A stretch of 64,000 nucleotides of DNA, taken from positions 92,403,847 to 92,467,846 of the forward strand of contig OY740774.1 in assembly GCA_963513935.1 (NCBI GenBank), read 5' to 3'. The notes below the pieces were generated by a model that saw only the letters and a list, made by a program, of their open reading frames with translations, did not search any database and was not told where the DNA came from. Both the position numbers and the translations under genes were made by a program. Source of the DNA: Aphrophora alni. Its lineage: Eukaryota; Arthropoda; Insecta; Hemiptera; Aphrophoridae. Within the stretch, counting starts at the first letter, position 1, and each line of letters begins with the position of its first letter. Shown here in pieces: positions 56,850-64,000 of the stretch.

Positions 56850-57056
56850 TATGTTAACCTTTCCCCTTCCTACCTGCTTGGGTTTTCCAGCTATCCCTTC
56901 CATTGTGTTACTTCCGGACCTGTCTCTTTGTACCGTTAACTTTGTTTAGGCTTACTATTACCATTAGCCCGTAGATGCCGCAAGGCGAAACAATTGTAGC
57001 TATTAAGTTATTAAATACATTTGAAACTATAGCCTAGTGCTTATTTTATCCTTATT
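56850..57056 (+). promoter_or_regulatory. PLE inter-ORF segment (3' UTR / pseudo-LTR)
   Basis: The 207 bases between the stop and the next ATG contain the hammerhead-like motif and the unit boundary after ATTTTATCCT (57052). Because each ORF begins 5 bases into its unit, promoter function for a unit must come from this segment of the previous copy. The same segment occurs at 59496-59702 and, without a following ORF, at 62142-62344. No TATA box is evident. Confidence 0.6.
56965..57002 (+). ncRNA. Hammerhead-ribozyme-like motif with non-canonical core
   Basis: TAGC (56965-56968) pairs with GCTA (56999-57002) as stem I. GCC-GCAA-GGC (56977-56986) is stem II, followed by the invariant-type GAAA (56987-56990). 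AC-AATT-GT gives a two-pair stem III and GTA ends at 56998, a permissible cleavage triplet. Hammerheads with tiny stem III are known in Penelope-like elements. However, the seven-base CUGANGA box is not found; CCGTAGAT stands in its place. Activity is therefore uncertain. Confidence 0.45.
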
Positions 57057-59495
57057 ATGGAGTTTCAACAAGTAGTCACTGCTGTTACAGTTAAATTGAT
57101 TAAAGAGGCTAGCGTAGCCCGATTAGCAGTTCTTTTTAAAAAACTAAAACTTAAACAAGGTTTGACTAACCAACACCTTTGGTTTAACGGAGAATGTCTT
57201 AAACATAATTTAACACCAAATTATGTAAGTGTTAAAGTGAAGTGTTCTAGTGTTTCTGCAATTAAAGCCAACGAAGCCGCGAGAAAAACATGGATCCAAG
57301 AGGAAAGGAAGAAACATTTCAGAATTAGAGACAATGTGAGTTGCCATCTTAAAATAATTTACGACGAATTAGCCTATAAACTGCACCCTATAGAATTTGA
57401 TTATTTATGTAATGATGTATTTGAATTTGTTCACAGTAAAATTCATAAAACTTTTAAAGTACAAGGAAAAAAACTTCATGTTTTAAAAGACAAAAATAGT
57501 TATAACAATAAACCGTATAATAATGTAGTTTGTAAACACAAATTCTTTAATAGAGTAGTAAACTTATCTAACACTAGTTTTAATGAGAAAGAAATGAACA
57601 TTCTTAACAAAGGCCTAAAATACAATCCCAAAACTTCTCTCAATCCTAATAACCTTGAAACCCTTTCTGTGGATATTGAGTCGATAACGAAATTAGATAC
57701 TAAAATCAAATATTTATGTTCAGATATTATTGGGGATACTGTTAAGAGTAGTCTCAATAAACGATTCTTTAATAATGAGATGACTGTTATTAAGGATATA
57801 CAAAATAAAGTTTTAGACAATAACCTCATAATTTCTAAAGCAGATAAAGGCAATTCTGTAGTCATCTTAGATAAATCTAATTATGTTGCTAAGGTTGATG
57901 CTATTCTTAATGATAATTCTAATTTTAAAACATTAAAAAGAGATCCTACATCCAAATATAATAAACAAGTTTGTAATTCCATAAAAAATTGTACTACTTT
58001 GTTCCCTAACAACGCTGGCATATACTACAAAGTTATGAACCCTCAGTCTCCCAGATTATATGGATTACCCAAATTGCACAAACATGATATTCCTGTTCGG
58101 CCTGTAGTATCATTTAACAATGCGCCTACTTACAAACTCGCCCAAAAGGCCTCCTCTGTTTTTAAAATTAGTACGGATTTTAAATCTGAATATAGTATTA
58201 AGAATTCTTTAGACTTGATTAACAAAATTGAAAATGTTACAATACCATCTAATGCTAAATTAGTGTCTTTTGATGTTAAAAATCTCTTTACTAGCATACC
58301 AATCAACGAATGCAAAAGCGTCGTCAATGAAATTATTAGCGATACCTTGGGTAATACAAATTTTGCTAATGAATTAAAAAATATCATAGAAATTTGCATT
58401 AATCAAAATTATTTTAAATTTAATGATAATTATTACAAACAAATAGAAGGGTTGGCAATGGGTTCGCCCCTGTCACCCCTTCTCGCTGAAATTTTCATGG
58501 CTAATTTCGAAAATACTTTATTTAAAAATGCCGATCCTTTATTTAAAAACATAATCTATTGGTACCGTTATGTTGACGATGTTTTGTGTTTGTTCAATGG
58601 TACAAAAAGGCAATTACAATCTTTGTTTAAAACTATCAACTCGATTAACAGCAACATTCAGTTCACTATGGAAGTAGGTGATAATAATAATATTAATTTC
58701 CTTGACCTGAATATCAGTATCAGCAACAGTGCTCACACATTCAAAATCTTCAGAAAACCTACTTACACAGATACCGTAATACCTGCAGATTCGGATCACC
58801 CCATTAACCATAAACATGCCGCATTTCATAGCATGTTACATAGACTCATTACTGTGCCTCTTTCACCTGACGACTTCAATTATGAACTGAATGTTATTAA
58901 ACAAATTGCTGTTAACAATAAGTATGACACTTTGTTAATTAATAATATTCTAAGAAAGAAATTAAAACGTAAAGCTGAAAACCTTGTTCACCATAATGTT
59001 AAAATCGATAAAGTCAAATATTGTAAAATGTCATACATTAACGGAATTAGTTATAAAATCAGTAATCTTATTTCTACTAAATGTAATCGTTTTGTCGCCT
59101 TTAGTGTTAATAATAATTTAGGAAAAATGTTAGTTAATAATAAAGATAAAAAAGAAAGGCTAGAAAATAGTGGAGTGTATAAAATTTCTTGTCAGAATTG
59201 TGACTCTGAGTACATAGGTCAATCAGGGAGATCGATCAATGTTAGAATTAAAGAACATATAAATAGTTGGAAGCATGGGCTTAGTAACTCCAACTTTGCT
59301 AACCACCTGTTGGACTCGGGTCATAATTTTGATCCTAATCTGAATGTAAAATTATTACACATTCAAAATAAAAGTATTAGACTAAATAATCTAGAATGCT
59401 TAGAAATAAATAGATCTATATTACATAAACCTACTTTTAATTTAAATGATCAAATTTTATTAAACTCTTCTCCACTTCTTAAACCAATAGTGTAA
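57057..59495 (+). CDS. Penelope-like reverse transcriptase with GIY-YIG endonuclease (unit 2)
   Basis: 812 aa, intact. RT motifs: GLPKLHKHD (336-344) and RPVVSFNNAP (fingers), D406 in SFDVKNLF (motif A), GLAMGSPLSPLLAE (465-478, motif B) and YVDD at 505-508 (motif C). NFLDLNI follows at 547-553. The GIY-YIG domain begins at G706-V-Y708, with C712-x2-C715 and Y719-I-G721 plus R725/R730 and H734. A conserved Glu lies at 780 or 783. The CxxC between the GVY and YIG strands is usual for PLE endonucleases. The enzyme nicks target DNA and copies its RNA there. The ATG is 5 bases after the preceding unit ends, so expression depends on the upstream copy. Confidence 0.95.
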   Translation: MEFQQVVTAVTVKLIKEASVARLAVLFKKLKLKQGLTNQHLWFNGECLKHNLTPNYVSVKVKCSSVSAIKANEAARKTWIQEERKKHFRIRDNVSCHLKIIYDELAYKLHPIEFDYLCNDVFEFVHSKIHKTFKVQGKKLHVLKDKNSYNNKPYNNVVCKHKFFNRVVNLSNTSFNEKEMNILNKGLKYNPKTSLNPNNLETLSVDIESITKLDTKIKYLCSDIIGDTVKSSLNKRFFNNEMTVIKDIQNKVLDNNLIISKADKGNSVVILDKSNYVAKVDAILNDNSNFKTLKRDPTSKYNKQVCNSIKNCTTLFPNNAGIYYKVMNPQSPRLYGLPKLHKHDIPVRPVVSFNNAPTYKLAQKASSVFKISTDFKSEYSIKNSLDLINKIENVTIPSNAKLVSFDVKNLFTSIPINECKSVVNEIISDTLGNTNFANELKNIIEICINQNYFKFNDNYYKQIEGLAMGSPLSPLLAEIFMANFENTLFKNADPLFKNIIYWYRYVDDVLCLFNGTKRQLQSLFKTINSINSNIQFTMEVGDNNNINFLDLNISISNSAHTFKIFRKPTYTDTVIPADSDHPINHKHAAFHSMLHRLITVPLSPDDFNYELNVIKQIAVNNKYDTLLINNILRKKLKRKAENLVHHNVKIDKVKYCKMSYINGISYKISNLISTKCNRFVAFSVNNNLGKMLVNNKDKKERLENSGVYKISCQNCDSEYIGQSGRSINVRIKEHINSWKHGLSNSNFANHLLDSGHNFDPNLNVKLLHIQNKSIRLNNLECLEINRSILHKPTFNLNDQILLNSSPLLKPIV

Positions 59496-59702
59496 TATGT
59501 TAACCTTTCCCCTTCCTACCTGCTTGGGTTTTCCAGCTATCCCTTCCATTGTGTTACTTCCGGACCTGTCTCTTTGTACCGTTAACTTTGTTTAGGCTTA
59601 CTATTACCATTAGCCCGTAGATGCCGCAAGGCGAAACAATTGTAGCTATTAAGTTATTAAATACATTTGAAACTATAGCCTAGTGCTTATTTTATCCTTA
59701 TT
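59496..59702 (+). promoter_or_regulatory. PLE inter-ORF segment, units 2/3
   Basis: Second copy of the segment at 56850-57056, with the unit boundary at 59698/59699. Confidence 0.6.
59611..59648 (+). ncRNA. Hammerhead-ribozyme-like motif, unit 2
   Basis: Exact copy of 56965-57002, 2646 bases downstream; see there for the fold and its non-canonical core. Confidence 0.45.
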
Positions 59703-62141
59703 ATGGAGTTTCAACAAGTAGTCACTGCTGTTACAGTTAAATTGATTAAAGAGGCTAGCGTAGCCCGATTAGCAGTTCTTTTTAAAAAACTAAAACTTAA
59801 ACAAGGTTTGACTAACCAACACCTTTGGTTTAACGGAGAATGTCTTAAACATAATTTAACACCAAATTATGTAAGTGTTAAAGTGAAGTGTTCTAGTGTT
59901 TCTGCAATTAAAGCCAACGAAGCCGCGAGAAAAACATGGATCCAAGAGGAAAGGAAGAAACATTTCAGAATTAGAGACAATGTGAGTTGCCATCTTAAAA
60001 TAATTTACGACGAATTAGCCTATAAACTGCACCCTATAGAATTTGATTATTTATGTAATGATGTATTTGAATTTGTTCACAGTAAAATTCATAAAACTTT
60101 TAAAGTACAAGGAAAAAAACTTCATGTTTTAAAAGACAAAAATAGTTATAACAATAAACCGTATAATAATGTAGTTTGTAAACACAAATTCTTTAATAGA
60201 GTAGTAAACTTATCTAACACTAGTTTTAATGAGAAAGAAATGAACATTCTTAACAAAGGCCTAAAATACAATCCCAAAACTTCTCTCAATCCTAATAACC
60301 TTGAAACCCTTTCTGTGGATATTGAGTCGATAACGAAATTAGATACTAAAATCAAATATTTATGTTCAGATATTATTGGGGATACTGTTAAGAGTAGTCT
60401 CAATAAACGATTCTTTAATAATGAGATGACTGTTATTAAGGATATACAAAATAAAGTTTTAGACAATAACCTCATAATTTCTAAAGCAGATAAAGGCAAT
60501 TCTGTAGTCATCTTAGATAAATCTAATTATGTTGCTAAGGTTGATGCTATTCTTAATGATAATTCTAATTTTAAAACATTAAAAAGAGATCCTACATCCA
60601 AATATAATAAACAAGTTTGTAATTCCATAAAAAATTGTACTACTTTGTTCCCTAACAACGCTGGCATATACTACAAAGTTATGAACCCTCAGTCTCCCAG
60701 ATTATATGGATTACCCAAATTGCACAAACATGATATTCCTGTTCGGCCTGTAGTATCATTTAACAATGCGCCTACTTACAAACTCGCCCAAAAGGCCTCC
60801 TCTGTTTTTAAAATTAGTACGGATTTTAAATCTGAATATAGTATTAAGAATTCTTTAGACTTGATTAACAAAATTGAAAATGTTACAATACCATCTAATG
60901 CTAAATTAGTGTCTTTTGATGTTAAAAATCTCTTTACTAGCATACCAATCAACGAATGCAAAAGCGTCGTCAATGAAATTATTAGCGATACCTTGGGTAA
61001 TACAAATTTTGCTAATGAATTAAAAAATATCATAGAAATTTGCATTAATCAAAATTATTTTAAATTTAATGATAATTATTACAAACAAATAGAAGGGTTG
61101 GCAATGGGTTCGCCCCTGTCACCCCTTCTCGCTGAAATTTTCATGGCTAATTTCGAAAATACTTTATTTAAAAATGCCGATCCTTTATTTAAAAACATAA
61201 TCTATTGGTACCGTTATGTTGACGATGTTTTGTGTTTGTTCAATGGTACAAAAAGGCAATTACAATCTTTGTTTAAAACTATCAACTCGATTAACAGCAA
61301 CATTCAGTTCACTATGGAAGTAGGTGATAATAATAATATTAATTTCCTTGACCTGAATATCAGTATCAGCAACAGTGCTCACACATTCAAAATCTTCAGA
61401 AAACCTACTTACACAGATACCGTAATACCTGCAGATTCGGATCACCCCATTAACCATAAACATGCCGCATTTCATAGCATGTTACATAGACTCATTACTG
61501 TGCCTCTTTCACCTGACGACTTCAATTATGAACTGAATGTTATTAAACAAATTGCTGTTAACAATAAGTATGACACTTTGTTAATTAATAATATTCTAAG
61601 AAAGAAATTAAAACGTAAAGCTGAAAACCTTGTTCACCATAATGTTAAAATCGATAAAGTCAAATATTGTAAAATGTCATACATTAACGGAATTAGTTAT
61701 AAAATCAGTAATCTTATTTCTACTAAATGTAATCGTTTTGTCGCCTTTAGTGTTAATAATAATTTAGGAAAAATGTTAGTTAATAATAAAGATAAAAAAG
61801 AAAGGCTAGAAAATAGTGGAGTGTATAAAATTTCTTGTCAGAATTGTGACTCTGAGTACATAGGTCAATCAGGGAGATCGATCAATGTTAGAATTAAAGA
61901 ACATATAAATAGTTGGAAGCATGGGCTTAGTAACTCCAACTTTGCTAACCACCTGTTGGACTCGGGTCATAATTTTGATCCTAATCTGAATGTAAAATTA
62001 TTACACATTCAAAATAAAAGTATTAGACTAAATAATCTAGAATGCTTAGAAATAAATAGATCTATATTACATAAACCTACTTTTAATTTAAATGATCAAA
62101 TTTTATTAAACTCTTCTCCACTTCTTAAACCAATAGTGTAA
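59703..62141 (+). CDS. Penelope-like reverse transcriptase with GIY-YIG endonuclease (unit 3)
   Basis: 812 aa, identical in sequence to the unit 2 protein and exactly 2646 bases downstream of it. All RT and GIY-YIG residues are present. Of the two complete copies, this one has a complete unit directly upstream, so both its promoter segment and a full-length template are available in tandem; it and its neighbour form the minimal complete tandem pair. The final unit ends at ATTTTATCCT (62344), directly against the right target duplication. Confidence 0.95.
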   Translation: MEFQQVVTAVTVKLIKEASVARLAVLFKKLKLKQGLTNQHLWFNGECLKHNLTPNYVSVKVKCSSVSAIKANEAARKTWIQEERKKHFRIRDNVSCHLKIIYDELAYKLHPIEFDYLCNDVFEFVHSKIHKTFKVQGKKLHVLKDKNSYNNKPYNNVVCKHKFFNRVVNLSNTSFNEKEMNILNKGLKYNPKTSLNPNNLETLSVDIESITKLDTKIKYLCSDIIGDTVKSSLNKRFFNNEMTVIKDIQNKVLDNNLIISKADKGNSVVILDKSNYVAKVDAILNDNSNFKTLKRDPTSKYNKQVCNSIKNCTTLFPNNAGIYYKVMNPQSPRLYGLPKLHKHDIPVRPVVSFNNAPTYKLAQKASSVFKISTDFKSEYSIKNSLDLINKIENVTIPSNAKLVSFDVKNLFTSIPINECKSVVNEIISDTLGNTNFANELKNIIEICINQNYFKFNDNYYKQIEGLAMGSPLSPLLAEIFMANFENTLFKNADPLFKNIIYWYRYVDDVLCLFNGTKRQLQSLFKTINSINSNIQFTMEVGDNNNINFLDLNISISNSAHTFKIFRKPTYTDTVIPADSDHPINHKHAAFHSMLHRLITVPLSPDDFNYELNVIKQIAVNNKYDTLLINNILRKKLKRKAENLVHHNVKIDKVKYCKMSYINGISYKISNLISTKCNRFVAFSVNNNLGKMLVNNKDKKERLENSGVYKISCQNCDSEYIGQSGRSINVRIKEHINSWKHGLSNSNFANHLLDSGHNFDPNLNVKLLHIQNKSIRLNNLECLEINRSILHKPTFNLNDQILLNSSPLLKPIV

Positions 62142-62344
62142 TATGTTAACCTTTCCCCTTCCTACCTGCTTGGGTTTTCCAGCTATCCCTTCCATTGTGT
62201 TACTTCCGGACCTGTCTCTTTGTACCGTTAACTTTGTTTAGGCTTACTATTACCATTAGCCCGTAGATGCCGCAAGGCGAAACAATTGTAGCTATTAAGT
62301 TATTAAATACATTTGAAACTATAGCCTAGTGCTTATTTTATCCT
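62142..62344 (+). promoter_or_regulatory. PLE terminal 3' segment
   Basis: Third plus-strand copy of the inter-ORF segment, ending the cluster; there is no poly(A) or read-through extension at this side, unlike the left end. Confidence 0.7.
62257..62294 (+). ncRNA. Hammerhead-ribozyme-like motif, unit 3
   Basis: Exact copy of 56965-57002; see there. Confidence 0.45.
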
Positions 62345-62355
62345 AATAATTAAAT
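62345..62355. repeat. PLE cluster target duplication, right
   Basis: AATAATTAAAT, identical to 52808-52818. Confidence 0.75.
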
Positions 62356-62486
62356 GTTAGGTATATCAAATACACTCCGACACAAGACACAGTGAAATGT
62401 ATAGCGGTTCTTCTCATACCGTAAATTGTCACATGTGTGACTTAGTAATAGCTTAATTTTAAGTGATAGCCAATTGAAAACTTTGG

Positions 62487-62790
62487 TAGTTTCCAAATCA
62501 ACTATAGTTGTTGTGTAGTGCCATTAGGGCAATAGGGCTGCATCGTACTCTGATTTTTGGACAAACCCTCTCACCAAGCTTCAATATACTGTCAATCTTC
62601 CTTATGAGGTCTCTCTGACGTCTTCCGACACATATCCTGTCTCCGGCTAAATATAGTGGTCTTCCAATCTTACTTTATTACGTCTCACCCATATAGTGAC
62701 CTCCTCCAGAAAATAACATCTTCGGTTCTCAGCATCCTGTCCATCTTTCATTAAATCTCCCCACCGAAGATCAACATGACATACATTTTT
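62487..62790 (-). pseudogene. Short decayed coding-like stretch, unidentified
   Basis: On minus, from about 62785, a frame runs for some 45 codons (with LRWGDLMKDG and FLEEVTIWVRRNK) to a TAG. A second frame then continues with RDLIRKIDSILKLGERV and ends at SPIALMALHNNYS before a stop at about 62490. The two parts sit in different frames. This looks like a frameshifted relic of a protein gene or of a mobile element. A tiny intron between them is conceivable, since GTAAGA and a CAG preserve frame over 59 bases, but there is no pyrimidine tract. I do not recognise the protein. Confidence 0.3.
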
Positions 62791-64000
62791 TACTATTTTA
62801 CTAGGCATTGTATTTTAGAGTGTTTCCAGTTTGTGCTTTCATGGTAAAAAATAGAGTTTAGAAAAATATCACTTTATTTTTTTGATGAATTCTAGAAGAA
62901 GCCACTACAACACATATCTCATATCAACTTACTGTTCGAATATATACTTGCTCTTTTGAGATTCACTTCTCTCTTAATTCATTTCAACTTCATTGAATGT
63001 CTCACAATCCAATTACTAGATTTTTATTTTCAAGAACATTCTATATTAACATCCTAGCCTTGATCTAAGAGTTATTTTAGTCTTACCCTAGAATTGCATT
63101 ATAGTTAGAAAAATAAATAGCACAGGATTGAAATTTCCAGTAATCTTAGTATTTCAATCTAATGTATAAAATACATGATACCATGTTGAATCATTATGTG
63201 GAACAAGCGATACATATAAATATCAAGATCAAAATGTAGAATGAAGTATAACCGTTACTAAAGCCGTCATCTGTGTAGTATGGATTACCTTATTTGACAC
63301 TGAATGTAATAAATTATATAGATAGGACAATAAGTATGTAATTGTTAAACATGAGGCGTTATAGCGTAGTTTATAACTCTTTTTTCCAAATTCCTGGTAT
63401 ATGTTTATATTTTGGAACAATTGCATTTTGGATATATAGATGTTTATTGAATACATATCTTAGATTATATATATAATTGAAGAGAATATATTATATATTT
63501 TTCCTGCTATGTATTATTGGTAACAGGAATCTACTGTATCTACCATATATTTAAATTACAACAATATTTATACATAATAAATATAAAAAAAATATCGCTC
63601 AACAGATCCGCAAATAATATTTTAATATTCAATTATTCAAGGATATGTTATTCTACAGCAGTATAAATTAATATATGTATATATATTAACATAAATGTAA
63701 CTCGTTTATTGAATATATTAGTTTTACTGAAGTTCTTCCTTCAAAACTACTGAAGTATATATTAGGTATTAATGTTTCAAAAGAATTTTGAATAATAACA
63801 ATAACAGTGACGAAACAATTTGCTAGCTGGAATATTATGGTTAGAAATTACATCTTGTTTTTAAGAATAAATTTAGCGATACCGATATTGTTTCATCTTA
63901 TGTTCACGTAAGGAAACAAATTATACACACATAAGGAAACCTCGAATTTTTTTGTCAAACAACCTGAAAACTAATACATGAAAATATATTGTAGAGTTTT
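62791..64000. other. AT-rich non-coding DNA
   Basis: Nothing beyond short chance frames and AT-rich tracts is visible to the end of the window. Confidence 0.6.

Larger units (their letters stand above)
52819..62344. mobile_element. Compound Penelope-like element cluster (inverted plus tandem)
   Basis: Order: T run (52818-52835); 45-base start of an extra unit (52840-52884, minus); 5'-truncated unit on minus (52885-55168); three junction bases; 5'-truncated unit on plus (55172-57052); two complete 2646-base units on plus (57053-59698, 59699-62344). Units appear identical except for rare single-base differences, such as the one giving Lys instead of Asn at residue 196 in the minus copy. Tandem and inverted partial copies are characteristic of Penelope-like elements. 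The 11-bp duplication encloses the complete set. Confidence 0.9.

Noticed and set aside
53754..61475. Recurrent 71-121 aa frames opposite the PLE genes
   Set aside because: They repeat only because the PLE units repeat, and each is the antisense shadow of the RT gene.
1..64000. CRISPR array, bacterial operon or phage
   Set aside because: No spaced direct repeats with unique spacers; gene types and promoters are those of animal mobile elements.

Overview
The window is AT-rich, intron-poor animal DNA with long (AT)n tracts, poly(A)/poly(T) runs and no convincing host coding exon. It most likely comes from an arthropod genome, probably an insect. The evidence is the types of mobile element present (a Polinton/Maverick, a Penelope-like element, a LINE tail) and the arthropod-style TATA + TCAGT-type initiator promoters inside the Polinton. 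I cannot name the species.

Layout. 1-33757: AT-rich non-coding sequence with microsatellites, several diverged dispersed repeats, one 5'-truncated LINE 3' end (20021-20184, minus) and a possible small inverted-repeat element (14427-15094). 33758-49486: a complete 15.7-kb Polinton/Maverick (polintovirus-like) element with 501-bp terminal inverted repeats and a 6-bp target duplication (ATAGTT). 49493-52807: AT-rich DNA with a decayed DDE transposase relic (minus). 52819-62344: a compound Penelope-like element (PLE), namely one 5'-truncated copy on minus joined head-to-head to a 5'-truncated plus copy, which is followed by two complete 2646-bp units in tandem. The whole block is bracketed by an 11-bp duplication (AATAATTAAAT). 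62356-64000: AT-rich DNA with a short decayed coding-like stretch.

Polinton gene set. Plus strand, in order: A32-like packaging ATPase, a small basic virion-peptide-like protein, a conserved Polinton protein of unknown role, an integrase with chromodomain, a penton-like minor capsid protein, a pVI-like membrane-active protein, the double-jelly-roll major capsid protein, an unknown (possibly exonuclease-like) protein, an adenain-like protease, a protein with an internally duplicated PC4-like module, and later a 171-aa orphan. Minus strand: a poly-glutamate acidic protein and a 1412-aa protein-primed DNA polymerase that also carries an OTU-like domain, zinc fingers and a nuclease-like insertion. 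Replication, integration, capsid, maturation and packaging genes are all open, and the terminal repeats are nearly identical. The element therefore looks young and potentially functional.

PLE. Each unit encodes an 812-aa reverse transcriptase plus GIY-YIG endonuclease. The start codon lies only 5 bases into the unit, so any promoter must sit in the preceding copy, in a roughly 200-bp inter-ORF segment. That segment also holds a hammerhead-ribozyme-like fold whose CUGA box is not canonical. Units are essentially identical to one another, so the insertion is recent, unless the unit count is an assembly effect.

Most notable: the internal PC4-like duplication, the acidic protein with three 17-residue WW repeats and two SUMO-interaction-like motifs, the asymmetric subterminal iteron array whose unit resembles the Polinton's own terminus, the nuclease-like insertion in the polymerase, and the non-canonical ribozyme in a PLE cluster bounded by one target duplication.
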